64,000 nt of DNA, taken from positions 26,795 to 90,794 of the forward strand of contig NZ_SDKM01000022.1 in the NCBI RefSeq assembly GCF_004519545.1. The letters run 5' to 3'. Below are positions 8,180-15,841 of this stretch, piece after piece. This DNA comes from Nocardioides guangzhouensis (GTDB taxonomy: Bacteria; Actinomycetota; Actinomycetes; Propionibacteriales; Nocardioidaceae). Position 1 is the stretch's first letter, and the number at the start of each line of letters is the position of its first letter. A program made the translations under genes and the position numbers. The notes below the pieces were generated by a model that was not told where the DNA came from, ran no database searches, and saw nothing but the letters and a program-made list of their open reading frames with translations.

Positions 8180-9355
8180 GTGAGCATCTCGGGCTCCCTG
8201 GAACGTCTCCGCGCGGCCAACACCCGCGCCGTCCTCACGCTGCTGGCGGGGGAAGGACCGATGAGCCGGGCCGACCTGGCCCGCGGCACCGGCCTCTCCC
8301 GCACCACCGTCTCGAGCCTGGTCACCGCGCTCATGGCCACCGGCCAGGTCAGCGAGACGACCGCCCGCGGCAAGCCGCACAAGGGCGGCAGCGGCCGCCC
8401 GCCGGTGCTGGTCACGCTGAGCGCGCCGAGCGGCTGCGTCGCCGGCGTCGACATCGGGCACCGGCACATCCGGGTCGCCGCCGCCGACCGCACCGGGCGG
8501 ATCCTGGCCGAGGAGGCCACCGACCTCGACGTCGACGCCCACGGCCCCGGCGCGCTGGACCGGGCCGCCCACATGGTCCGCTCCGCCCTGCGTACGGCGG
8601 GGCTCCCCCGCGGCGACCTCCGGGCGGTCGGCATGTGCGTGCCCGCGCCGCTGGACCGGCGATCCTCCCGGATCAGCACCGGCATCCTGCCCGGTTGGCG
8701 CGACCTGCCGCCGGGCGACGAGCTCGAGCGACGCCTCGGCGTACCCGTCTTCGCCGACAACGACGCCAACGTCGGCGCGCTCGCGGAGCTCAACCACGGC
8801 GCCGCGCGCGGGATGCTCGACGTGGTGTTCGTGAAGCTGTCCAGCGGCCTCGGAGCCGGGATCGTGCTCGGCGGCCGGCTGCACCGCGGCACCTCCGGCA
8901 TCGCCGGCGAGATCGGGCACGTCCAGGTCGGCGAGGACGGGCAGGTGTGCCGGTGCGGCAACCGCGGCTGCCTCGAGACGGTGGTGGCCGCGCCCCGCCT
9001 GATCGGCCTGCTCCAGCCGGCGTACGACGAGGAGCTGTCCACCGAGCTGGTCCGCGCGCTCGACTCGGCCGGGGACGCCGGCGTACGCCGCGTGCTCAGC
9101 GACGCCGGCCGCGCGGTCGGCCGGGCGCTGGCCGACCTCTGCAACAGCCTGAACCCCGAGGGCGTCGTGGTCGGCGGCTCGCTCGGTCCGTCACCGTCCC
9201 TGCTGGAGGGGATCCGGGCCTCGATCGACCGCTACGCCCAGCCCGACGTGGCCGCCTCGGTCACCGTGGCCGCCGGCCAGCTCGGCGACCGCGCCGAGAT
9301 CACCGGCACCGTGGCCCTTGCCGTGGCCGGCGTCGCCGCCCGCGTCCCCGCCTGA
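8180..9355 (+). CDS. ROK-family transcriptional regulator (NagC/XylR type)
   Basis: About 391 aa. An N-terminal winged helix-turn-helix (residues about 10-60: SRADLARGTGLSRTTVSSLV) precedes a sugar-kinase-like ROK domain with VAGVDIGHRHIR, FADNDANVGA, GLGAGIVLGG and the zinc motif GHVQVGEDGQVCRCGNRGCLE (CxCGxxGCxE). ROK regulators of this type repress glycan-use genes and release DNA on binding a sugar. The GTG at 8180 is chosen because it sits 7 nt from a clear -10 and because the HTH begins soon after; an earlier GTG-less extension to 8111 looks non-coding. It diverges from the GH3 gene with about 170 bp between them, so that interval probably holds its operator. Confidence 0.92.
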   Translation: MSISGSLERLRAANTRAVLTLLAGEGPMSRADLARGTGLSRTTVSSLVTALMATGQVSETTARGKPHKGGSGRPPVLVTLSAPSGCVAGVDIGHRHIRVAAADRTGRILAEEATDLDVDAHGPGALDRAAHMVRSALRTAGLPRGDLRAVGMCVPAPLDRRSSRISTGILPGWRDLPPGDELERRLGVPVFADNDANVGALAELNHGAARGMLDVVFVKLSSGLGAGIVLGGRLHRGTSGIAGEIGHVQVGEDGQVCRCGNRGCLETVVAAPRLIGLLQPAYDEELSTELVRALDSAGDAGVRRVLSDAGRAVGRALADLCNSLNPEGVVVGGSLGPSPSLLEGIRASIDRYAQPDVAASVTVAAGQLGDRAEITGTVALAVAGVAARVPA

Positions 9356-9378
9356 CCACGTCCTCGGTCACCTCCGGA

Positions 9379-9510
9379 TAGTCCCCAACGAAACGGCTCC
9401 GCTCGAGCGGTTTTCGCAGCCATCTCGTTTGGGACTACCCCTCCCGCGCGGTAGTCCCAAACATTCGAGGGGTCTAACGGGTTCGGCATCCCCTCGAACG
9501 TTGGGGAGTA
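9379..9510. repeat. Interspersed palindromic repeat, family A, copy 2 (double hairpin)
   Basis: Two inverted repeats stand side by side. The first has arms TAGTCCCCAACGA (9379-9391) and TCGTTTGGGACTA (9425-9437), one mismatch. The second has arms at 9452-9472 and 9490-9510 containing CATTCGAGGGG/CCCCTCGAACG. The same pair order recurs at 12742-12878, so the unit is a composite of two palindromes. It lies in the 245-bp gap after the ROK gene. Confidence 0.88.
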
Positions 9511-9599
9511 TCCGGCCGGTGTGATGGCCGATTCCGGCCAGTGCGGTTGGCCGGTTCCGGCGATGTGGCCGACGCGCCTCCGACGGTCCACTGGTGGGC

Positions 9600-10424
9600 A
9601 TGAACACGACCACCAGCACCAGCACCAGCACCAGCACCAGCACCGACTCCACCCGACTGGTCGGGCACATCGCCCGGGTCGGAGCCGTCCCCACCAGCAC
9701 CCCGGCGATCGAGCCGCGGATGAACGGACCGCGCCGCCGCGCCAACGGCGGGTTCGCGACTGGCACCTTCGCCGACCTGGTCGGCGGCACCGCCACCGTC
9801 GCCTTGCATCGGACGGTGCCGCTCGGCCGCTCGTTCGCCGTCCTGGAGACCCCCGAGGGCCTGGCCGTACTCGACGGGGACGACGTGGTCGCCACCGTGC
9901 GGGCCGCGACGCCGTTCGTGGTCGAGCCGCCGGTCCGCCCGTCGTACGCCCGGGCCGAGGAGGCCCGCCGTGCCTACCCGTACGCCGGCACCCGGCACGC
10001 GCTCTCGGACTGCGTGGTGTGCGGCACGGACCGCACCGACGGGCTGCACGTCACCCCGGGCCCCCTCCCGGGGCACACCGGCATCCTCGCGGCGCCGTAC
10101 GACCCGCCCGCCTGGTTCGCCGCCGACGGTCTCGCGCTGCCCGCGTCGGTGTGGGGCGCGATGGACTGCGTGAGCTACCCGGCCTCGCTGCTCGCGTCCG
10201 GCCGGATCGCGTTCCTGGGGTCGCTGACCGCGCACCGCACCCGCGACATCGCCGTCGGCGAGCCGCTGGTCGCGGTCGGCTGGACCATCGGCTCCGGCAC
10301 CCGTTCGCACCGCACCGCCAGCGTCCTCCTCGACGAGGACGGCCGCGTCATCGCCTCCGCGCACGCGGTCTGGGTCGAGGCCCGCCGCCAGCGCCTCACC
10401 CGGCTGGCCGGCCGCTGGCTGTGA
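9600..10424 (+). CDS. Hotdog-fold/PaaI-thioesterase-like protein with Thr-Ser repeat N-terminus
   Basis: A 274-aa protein. After an 11-residue Thr/Ser stretch, the first 100 residues are unassigned. The C-terminal half contains a VVCGTDRTDGLHV segment, resembling the CxxCGxxNxxGLH motif of PaaI-like hotdog proteins, followed by SYPASLLASGRIAFLGSLTAH and VGEPLVAVGWTIG, which fit the central helix and strands of a hotdog fold. A thioesterase or acyl-binding role is inference only. An ATG at 9600 is used; a GTG at 9594 is equally possible. No adjacent acyl-CoA genes support it. Confidence 0.72.
   Translation: MNTTTSTSTSTSTSTDSTRLVGHIARVGAVPTSTPAIEPRMNGPRRRANGGFATGTFADLVGGTATVALHRTVPLGRSFAVLETPEGLAVLDGDDVVATVRAATPFVVEPPVRPSYARAEEARRAYPYAGTRHALSDCVVCGTDRTDGLHVTPGPLPGHTGILAAPYDPPAWFAADGLALPASVWGAMDCVSYPASLLASGRIAFLGSLTAHRTRDIAVGEPLVAVGWTIGSGTRSHRTASVLLDEDGRVIASAHAVWVEARRQRLTRLAGRWL
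9611..9644. repeat. Hexamer microsatellite (CACCAG)n at a gene's 5' end
   Basis: Five full CACCAG units plus a partial one encode alternating Thr and Ser directly after the start codon of the hotdog-like gene. As a hexamer it keeps frame; length changes would only alter the N-terminal tail. Confidence 0.9.
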
Positions 10425-10467
10425 CCCCACGGATCTCCCACCCCACCCGAGAAGAGAGAGAAGAAGG

Positions 10468-11601
10468 ATGACCACCGAGATCACCACCCACGACGGCGCC
10501 GCGGCCGCGGCCGCCGCCCACACCGAGGAGGAGCGGGCCGGCGCCCTGGCCGAGCGCTTCCTGGCCCAGTTCGGCGGCGGCGTCGAGCTGCTGACGGTCG
10601 AGCTGGGCCGCCGGCTCGGGCTGTACGCCGCCATCGCCGAGGCCGGCACCGTGACCGTCGCCGAGCTGGCCGAGCGGGCGTCCATCGCCCCGCGCTACGC
10701 GCTCGAATGGCTCGACCAGCAGGCTGCGGCCGGCATCGTCGACGTCGTCGGCACCGACCCGGACGACGCCCGTCGCTTCGCCCTCCCGGCCGGCCACCAG
10801 GCCGTGCTGCTGGCGCGCGAGAGCCCGGCGTACCTCCTCGGCGCCGCTCCCCTGCTGCTCGGCGTGGCCACCACGCTGCCCGCGGTGGCGGACGCGTTCG
10901 CCACCGCTCGCGGCGTGGAGTACGCCGACTTCGGCGACGAGCTGCGCCTCGGCATCGCCGAGCTCAACCGACCGGGGTTCCTGACCGCCATGCGTGCCTG
11001 GGTCGAGGAGCTGCCCGACGTCGCGGCGCGCCTCGACCGGGGCGGCGTGGTCCTCGACGCCGGCTGCGGCGAGGGCTGGTCGTCGATCGGTCTGGCCCGC
11101 GCCTTCCCGGCCGCACGGGTCGTGGGCGTCGACCTCGACCAGGCGTCCGTCGACGAGGCCCGGCGCCACGTCGCGGAAGCCGGCCTGTCCGACCGGGTCA
11201 GCATCGTCCGGGCGAACGCCGCGGACGCGCCCGCCCTCGCCGCCGCGGCCCGGCGACCGGTGGCCCTCGTGACGGCGTTCCAGGCGCTGCACGACATGGG
11301 TCGGCCGGTGGAGGCGCTGGCGGCGTTCCGCACGGTGCTCGCCGAGGGCGGCGCGGTGCTGATCGGTGACGAGCACGGCGCCGAGACCAAGGCAGCGCCT
11401 GCCGACGAGGTGGAGCGGCTCAAGCTCGCGATGAGCGTCCTGCACTGCGCCCCGGCCACGTGGGCGGAGTCCGACGCGGTCGTGAACGGCACGGTCCTGC
11501 GTGACCACACGCTGGCCGCCTGGGTACGGGACGCGGGTTTCACCTCCACCGAGGTGCTCGCGATCGAGCACCCGTTCTGGAAGTTCCACCGGCTCGGCTG
11601 A
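10468..11601 (+). CDS. SAM-dependent methyltransferase with N-terminal winged helix
   Basis: 377 aa. Residues about 30-110 form a winged-helix dimerisation domain as found in O-methyltransferases and Rv2258c-like proteins (VELGRRLGLYAAIAEAGTVT, ELAERASIAPRYALEWL). The Rossmann methyltransferase domain follows with motif I VVLDAGCGEGWSSIG (about residue 194), GVDLDQASVD and a later GGAVLIGDEH. A purine-rich AAGAGAGAGAAGAAGG precedes the ATG. The substrate is unknown. It lies 43 bp after the hotdog-like gene and is likely co-transcribed. Confidence 0.9.
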   Translation: MTTEITTHDGAAAAAAAHTEEERAGALAERFLAQFGGGVELLTVELGRRLGLYAAIAEAGTVTVAELAERASIAPRYALEWLDQQAAAGIVDVVGTDPDDARRFALPAGHQAVLLARESPAYLLGAAPLLLGVATTLPAVADAFATARGVEYADFGDELRLGIAELNRPGFLTAMRAWVEELPDVAARLDRGGVVLDAGCGEGWSSIGLARAFPAARVVGVDLDQASVDEARRHVAEAGLSDRVSIVRANAADAPALAAAARRPVALVTAFQALHDMGRPVEALAAFRTVLAEGGAVLIGDEHGAETKAAPADEVERLKLAMSVLHCAPATWAESDAVVNGTVLRDHTLAAWVRDAGFTSTEVLAIEHPFWKFHRLG

Positions 11602-11662
11602 CTGTGCCCGCCGGCGGCCAGACCGCCCGGAAACGGGGAGGCCGGGAGACCCCCGGCCTCCC

Positions 11663-11668
11663 TAGACT
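11663..11668 (+). promoter_or_regulatory. Leaderless -10 element of the hydrolase-LuxR gene
   Basis: TAGACT ends 7 nt before the ATG at 11676, with no ribosome-binding site between; the pattern matches those before the ROK, K+ channel and aminotransferase-fold genes in this window. Confidence 0.55.
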
Positions 11669-11675
11669 CTCCGCC

Positions 11676-12725
11676 ATGCTCGAGGAGGACCAGGTCGTCC
11701 ACCACGCCGCCGTCGGCGGCCGGTCGGTGGCCTGGTCCTCCGCCGGCTCCGGGCCGGTGCTGCTGATCGGCGGCTGGTGGTCGAGCCACCTCGAGCTGGA
11801 CTGGGAGGACGCCGGGTTCCGGTCGTTCGTCGGCCGGCTCGCCGAGCGGCACACCGTGGTCCGCTACGACCGGCCCGGCTCCGGGCTCTCCGACCGCGGC
11901 CCGACACCGGCCGGGCGCGACGAGGAGGTCGCCGTGCTCGCCGGCGTGGTCGACGCGGTCGGAGCCGACCGGCTCAGCCTGCTCGGTGCGTCGTCCGGCT
12001 GCCCGGTCGCCGCGACGTACGCCGCGACGCAGCCGGACCGGGTCGACCGGCTCGTGCTGTATGGCGGGTACGCCCGCGGCGCCGACATCGCCTCCCCCGC
12101 CGCCCGCGACTCGATGGTCGCCCTCGTCGAAGCGCACTGGGGGCTCGGCTCCCGAGTGCTCTCCGACGTGTTCCTGCCCGGGGGCAACGCCCGGGAGCGT
12201 GAGGCGTTCGCCCGGTTCCAGCGCCGGTCCGCGTCGCGGGAGACCGCCGCCACCGCGCTGCGGACGGTCTACGAGCTCGACGCCACCGACGCGCTGGCCG
12301 CGGTGTCGGCGCCGACGCTGGTGCTGCACCGACGCGGGGACCGGGCGATCCCGTTCCCGCTCGGCCGCGACCTGGCCGACCGGATCCGGCGAGCGACGTT
12401 CGTCGAGCTCGCCGGCGACGAGCACTTCCCCTGGCGCGGAGACTCCGCCTCCGTGGCCGAGGCGGTGAGGCTGTTCCTCTCCGGCCGCGACCCGGCGGAC
12501 GCCGTACGTCGTCCGGCGCCGGCCGCCGAGGACGCCGCGCTGTCCCCGCGCGAGGTCCAGGTGCTGCGCCTGGTGGCCGCCGGTCGCACCGACGCCGAGA
12601 TCGCCGCCGAGCTGGTGCTCAGCGCGCACACCGTGCACCGCCACGTCGCCAACATCCGCACCCGGCTCGGTGTCTCCTCCCGCGCCGCGGCCGCCGCCTG
12701 GGCCGTCGACCACGGCCTCCTCTGA
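11676..12725 (+). CDS. Alpha/beta-hydrolase fused to LuxR-type DNA-binding domain
   Basis: 349 aa. Residues about 1-270 are an alpha/beta-hydrolase: GGWWSSHLELDW (oxyanion region), nucleophile elbow LLGASSGCPVA, acid in LHRRGDRAIP and base His in GDEHFPW. Residues about 285-349 are a LuxR/GerE helix-turn-helix (LSPREVQVLRLVAAGRTDAEIAAEL, HTVHRHVANIRTRLGV). The fusion suggests a regulator whose hydrolase half senses or turns over an ester, lactone or similar ligand; such fusions are known in Actinobacteria but ligands are rarely defined. The catalytic triad looks intact, so enzymatic activity is possible. Confidence 0.9.
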   Translation: MLEEDQVVHHAAVGGRSVAWSSAGSGPVLLIGGWWSSHLELDWEDAGFRSFVGRLAERHTVVRYDRPGSGLSDRGPTPAGRDEEVAVLAGVVDAVGADRLSLLGASSGCPVAATYAATQPDRVDRLVLYGGYARGADIASPAARDSMVALVEAHWGLGSRVLSDVFLPGGNAREREAFARFQRRSASRETAATALRTVYELDATDALAAVSAPTLVLHRRGDRAIPFPLGRDLADRIRRATFVELAGDEHFPWRGDSASVAEAVRLFLSGRDPADAVRRPAPAAEDAALSPREVQVLRLVAAGRTDAEIAAELVLSAHTVHRHVANIRTRLGVSSRAAAAAWAVDHGLL

Positions 12726-12741
12726 GTCCCCGCCCGCCGGG

Positions 12742-12878
12742 ATACTCCCCAACGAAACGGCTCCGATCTCGCACGCAACGCGACCACTTCGTCGGGGACT
12801 ATCCGGACGACGCGTTGGGATACTCCCCAACGTTCGAGGGGACGAACGGGACGAATCGCCCCTCGAAGGGTTGGGACT
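12742..12878. repeat. Interspersed palindromic repeat, family A, copy 3 (double hairpin)
   Basis: The first palindrome spans 12742-12802 (arms ATACTCCCCAACGAA and TTCGTCGGGGACTAT, two mismatches). The second spans 12822-12878 (arms ACTCCCCAACGTTCGAGGGG and CCCCTCGAAGGGTTGGGACT). Same order as at 9379-9510. It occupies the convergent gap between the LuxR fusion and the NYN gene. Confidence 0.88.
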
Positions 12879-12887
12879 ACCGGGAAG

Positions 12888-13259
12888 TCAGTCGAGGCGG
12901 TCCCAGAGCCAGGTGGGGCCGACCGCCGTGGCGCCGACGCCCTGCACCCGGGCCTGGAGGAAGCGGTCGGCGGTCACGACAGTCACCCGGGCGCCGCGGT
13001 CGGCCGCGGACCGGGCCTCGGCGACGATCGCCTCGTCTCCGTTGCCCGGCGCGTGCACGACGCGGACGTGGCCGTCGCGACCTGCGGGTACCCCGCCCTT
13101 GCCGGCGCCCTCGAGCACCAGCACCACGAGGTCCTGCGGCAGGTCGCCGACGAGGAGCCGCTCGTGCAGCCGCCTGGCCGCCCCGGCCCGGTCGCGCCAC
13201 CACCCGTCGGGGCGGGAGCCGACCACGTTGGCCCCGTCCACGACCAGCGCGGTCGTCAC
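12888..13259 (-). CDS. NYN-domain (PIN-like) ribonuclease, formerly coupled to ffh
   Basis: A 123-aa PIN-like protein. ALVVDGANVVGSRPDGWW gives the first Asp of the acidic site, GDEAIVAEA the middle acidic pair and VVTADRFL the third; this pattern fits YacP/NYN ribonucleases. The start is the GTG at 13259, because GTGA there overlaps the TGA that ends the old ffh reading frame (FSKFLK-stop on the same strand). After insertion of the element this coupling is gone. A GTG at 13304, contributed by the element, could extend the protein by 15 residues. Translation signals upstream of GTG 13259 are now poor. Confidence 0.82.
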   Translation of the reverse strand: MTTALVVDGANVVGSRPDGWWRDRAGAARRLHERLLVGDLPQDLVVLVLEGAGKGGVPAGRDGHVRVVHAPGNGDEAIVAEARSAADRGARVTVVTADRFLQARVQGVGATAVGPTWLWDRLD

Positions 13260-13276
13260 TTCAGGAACTTGGAGAA
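13258..13276. other. Left attachment site of the integrative element (att repeat copy 1)
   Basis: ACTTCAGGAACTTGGAGAA, the 19-bp direct repeat also found at 23412-23430 with one mismatch (position 5, C versus A). On the minus strand it reads TTC TCC AAG TTC CTG AAG T, the last codons of ffh, ending in a TGA that overlaps the NYN start codon. It is thus the chromosomal end displaced by integration. Confidence 0.88.
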
Positions 13277-13418
13277 TAGGAACGAGCGAACGCTGTGCGG
13301 CCACGCTTGGACTGTGGCCCGATCGTGAGCGGTATGGGGCCGAATACCCTTGAGTGACACCCGGGCGAACATGCGAGCGTGGATCACTGACTCAAGCTAT
13401 CCCACCACCCGCGGACGT

Positions 13419-13898
13419 TCATGGAGCGAGCAGCGCGCCCAGCCATTGCAGGACCAGGCCCAAGCCGATCAGCCCGAGCCCGATGGCCTCGTGGCGCTGA
13501 CCGTCCAGGATCAGTTCCCGCTTGGTGTCTTCCAGCCTGTCCGCCAGCGAGGTCAGACGCTTGTCGTGCGTACCGACCGTGCGGGTCAGCGAGTCGACAC
13601 GGGCTTGGTCCTTACCCCGTTGCCGGGTGGCGCGGCGATGTAGGGCGGTCATGCGCTGGTCGAGTCGTTCCAGGTTGTCCCACACCGGCAGGTCGGGGTC
13701 CAGGGTCGGCTGCGGCTGATATGAGTGCGTGGCGTAGCCGCCGCGTCGCCGCCCACCGGTGGTGAGGTCAGTGCCGATCACGGGCCGTCTTGCGGGCCGC
13801 CGGTTGAAGCGTCGCCACGCGTCGACTGCCCATGAGCGCAGGTGACAGGCTGCGGCTCGCAGCCCCCAGAATGTCTCGCCCGGGCGGTGCCACGCCAA
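13419..13898 (-). CDS. Coiled-coil protein with C-terminal membrane anchor (element gene)
   Basis: 159 aa from a TTG start. The first 65 residues are basic and Trp/Arg-rich, residues about 75-135 are helical (ERLDQRMTALHRRATRQRG, RTVGTHDKRLTSLADRLED) and look like a coiled coil, and the end (IGLGLIGLGLVLQWLGALLA) is a single membrane helix. The TTG directly abuts the stop of the preceding 28-codon gene. The layout resembles small phage or plasmid tail-anchored proteins; function unknown. The start is uncertain. Confidence 0.6.
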   Translation of the reverse strand: MAWHRPGETFWGLRAAACHLRSWAVDAWRRFNRRPARRPVIGTDLTTGGRRRGGYATHSYQPQPTLDPDLPVWDNLERLDQRMTALHRRATRQRGKDQARVDSLTRTVGTHDKRLTSLADRLEDTKRELILDGQRHEAIGLGLIGLGLVLQWLGALLAP

Positions 13899-13985
13899 TC
13901 AGGTCTTGCGGATTCCGTAGGCGGTCCATATGACGCCCATGGCCTCTAGGCCGCCCCCGGTGGCGGTCAAGATTGTGTGGAACAT
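13899..13985 (-). CDS. Very small membrane peptide (28 aa)
   Basis: From ATG at 13985 the frame reads a 28-residue peptide with a short polar start (MFHTILTATGGG) and a hydrophobic middle (LEAMGVIWTAYGI) ending RKT. Its TGA is followed immediately, in the same frame, by the TTG of the coiled-coil gene, so read-through or coupled translation of the two is possible. Only a weak purine stretch precedes the ATG. Short length makes this tentative. Confidence 0.4.
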   Translation of the reverse strand: MFHTILTATGGGLEAMGVIWTAYGIRKT

Positions 13986-14053
13986 GCGCGGATCGTCTCT
14001 CGGCCTTGGACGTCGTGGCCGGTCGCCACTCAACGGACTTGGATCATCAGGCG

Positions 14054-15106
14054 CTACGAGTCGCAGCCGATTCCATCACCGTCGGCGTCGAGTCGATACG
14101 GGTCGTCGCCCGTGACCCGGACTGGTCCGTTGATATCTGCGCAGTCGAGGTCGCCAGCGATGGGTAGGCACGGTGAGTACCCCGTCATGCAGTTGTTGCC
14201 GCCACCACCGCCGACCAGCGGTTGTGGCTTGGGCTTGGGGCAGGTGATCTGTTTGGACCCGCCGTCGGCCTTGATGTAGATCGGCTCGCGAGGGTGGAAG
14301 CCGTAGCCGTCGCGGGAGTCGTAGCGGGCGATCGCGTACCCCTGTTTGATCTGCGCCAGGCCCGCGTCCACCGAGCCGATGTCCACGTAGCGCAGCAGGC
14401 GCCCGTACCGGTCGGTGTCCTCGTCCGATTCGGCGAGGCGCACGCGCTTGCCGAGGACGAGACGCGCCATGTTGTCGCTTGCCTTTTCATAGCCGCACTG
14501 ACCGCGCTCGGGGGTGTCGATGCCGACGATGCGCACCGTGTCGCCGTTGCCCAGCTCGATGGTGTCTCCGTCGACCACGTCCACTACCAGGTACGTCGGC
14601 GGAGGCTTGGGCTTGGGCTTGGGTTTCGGCTCAGGCTTGGGCGCAGGAGGGGGGTCGGTGGTGGCGGTCGCGTCGTCTTCCGCTGCGTCGTCCGAGTCGT
14701 CCCCAGACGCCTGCGTGCTGTGGCGTGACCCATCGTCTGCTGTGTCCGAGGCCTGCCCGGCGTCCGGGCTGCCGGAACCCTCTAACGCATTGCCTATCCC
14801 GCCGAGCAAGAACAGGCTGCCGACGACGATCCCGATGAGCCCCCATGGGCGTTTGTACCAAGGGAGCGACCTGCCCGGTGTGCGGCCCTGAGGTCCGGGC
14901 TCTTCGCGGACCAACGGCCTGGCCGGTGTACGGACAGGCTGGACCGATCGCCACACATAGTCATCCCCGAGGACGTGACCATTGGCGATGTCGCCGGGGC
15001 GCCAGGGCTGGTTCCTTGCATTGAGCGGTCGCCAAACATGGTCAGGCCCGAGGACATGGCCGTTGGCCACGTCCCCGGGCTTCCACCGGCCTTGCTGGCT
15101 GGTCAT
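14054..15106 (-). CDS. Membrane-anchored thermonuclease (SNase) with excalibur domain
   Basis: 350 aa. Two 21-residue repeats form the N-terminus (WKPGDVANGHVLG at 8-20 and WRPGDIANGHVLG at 35-47). A membrane helix spans about 88-107, then an acidic/Ser spacer and a PKPEPKPKPKP rod (156-170). Residues about 172-290 are a staphylococcal-nuclease fold: VVDGDTIEL, RIVGIDTPE and DRYGRLLRY supply Arg192, Glu200 and Arg236-type catalytic residues. The C-terminus (about 306-350) is a calcium-binding excalibur domain (DADGDGIGC). The nuclease would face outside the cell. ATG 15106 follows GGAAGAG and lies 12 bp after the excalibur gene stop. Confidence 0.9.
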   Translation of the reverse strand: MTSQQGRWKPGDVANGHVLGPDHVWRPLNARNQPWRPGDIANGHVLGDDYVWRSVQPVRTPARPLVREEPGPQGRTPGRSLPWYKRPWGLIGIVVGSLFLLGGIGNALEGSGSPDAGQASDTADDGSRHSTQASGDDSDDAAEDDATATTDPPPAPKPEPKPKPKPKPPPTYLVVDVVDGDTIELGNGDTVRIVGIDTPERGQCGYEKASDNMARLVLGKRVRLAESDEDTDRYGRLLRYVDIGSVDAGLAQIKQGYAIARYDSRDGYGFHPREPIYIKADGGSKQITCPKPKPQPLVGGGGGNNCMTGYSPCLPIAGDLDCADINGPVRVTGDDPYRLDADGDGIGCDS

Positions 15107-15118
15107 CTCTTCCGGGCC

Positions 15119-15391
15119 TTAACGGCTGACCTCGCAGGCGGTGCCGTCCTTGTCGCGGTCGCTCTCATCGTTGACCCGGTAGACCCTGGGCCGCACCGCG
15201 GGCCGGTAGTGGCCGGTGCGCTGCTGCCGGTCGGCCGCGGCGTCAGACCGTGCGACGCCGTACTTGAACGTCCGGTGCATGTGGTCGCAGTTGCGGTAGT
15301 CGGTGACGGCCTCGGCAGGCCCGGCGGTGAACGTGAGCGCGGTGGCAGTCAACGCCACAGCGACAAAGCCGGTCTTGGCGGCACGGAACAT
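15119..15391 (-). CDS. Secreted excalibur-domain protein
   Basis: 90 aa. A cleavable signal peptide (MFRAAKTGFVAVALTATALTF, cleavage near AEA-VTDY) is followed by an excalibur domain with NCDHMHRTFKYGV and the DRDKDGTACE calcium loop. Excalibur domains are small extracellular modules often joined to nucleases; here a stand-alone copy sits 12 bp upstream of the membrane nuclease that has its own copy, so the pair probably works together at the envelope. ATG 15391 is used because it opens the signal peptide; a longer frame upstream is unlikely. Confidence 0.85.
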   Translation of the reverse strand: MFRAAKTGFVAVALTATALTFTAGPAEAVTDYRNCDHMHRTFKYGVARSDAAADRQQRTGHYRPAVRPRVYRVNDESDRDKDGTACEVSR

Positions 15392-15525
15392 GGGAAACCC
15401 CCCGATAGGTGTGGTTGGGACAGCGGAACTGTAGGCGCGACACGGGTCGGTGCGCAGCGAAACGGCGCTTCCGCCACATGTGGCGTGACCAACGCGAAAC
15501 CGCCGCGCAAGCCTGACCCTGTTTG

Positions 15526-15531
15526 TAGCCT
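15526..15531 (+). promoter_or_regulatory. Leaderless -10 element of the 54-aa membrane protein
   Basis: TAGCCT ends 6 nt before the GTG at 15538, with no ribosome-binding site between. This is one of the reasons for accepting the small gene. Confidence 0.5.
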
Positions 15532-15537
15532 TCCGCT

Positions 15538-15702
15538 GTGATCGCTCTCGTCTTTCTTGCTGCACTGTTCCTGCTTGTGGCCTACATCGTGATCCGCAAG
15601 GCGGTCTTCCACGCCATCCTCGACGCTGACGTGGCACGCGCTCAAGATGCGCGGGATGCGCGCCGTGCCAACGAGCCCTTGCCGGACGCGCCAAAGTCCT
15701 GA
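15538..15702 (+). CDS. Small single-pass membrane protein (54 aa)
   Basis: From GTG 15538 the frame gives MIALVFLAALFLLVAYIVI, a clear membrane helix, followed by RKAVFHAILDADVARAQDARDARRANEPLPDAPKS-like polar, helical cytoplasmic tail. A -10-like hexamer just upstream supports transcription. Divergent from the excalibur-nuclease pair. Function unknown; similar tiny membrane proteins occur in phages and mobile islands as toxins or envelope modulators, but nothing here distinguishes these. Confidence 0.55.
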   Translation: MIALVFLAALFLLVAYIVIRKAVFHAILDADVARAQDARDARRANEPLPDAPKS

Positions 15703-15841
15703 CCTGCCACCCCCGATCGTCGAATGCATCCCCGGGAGCGGCGTCCACGTTCCAGGCGCGACGTCGGAGCGCAGTGCCTAGAACGGGGGATCTTCCCGGA
15801 ATGTGCGAGCGCCGTTCGGGTCGGCGCCGTACATTCCGTCA

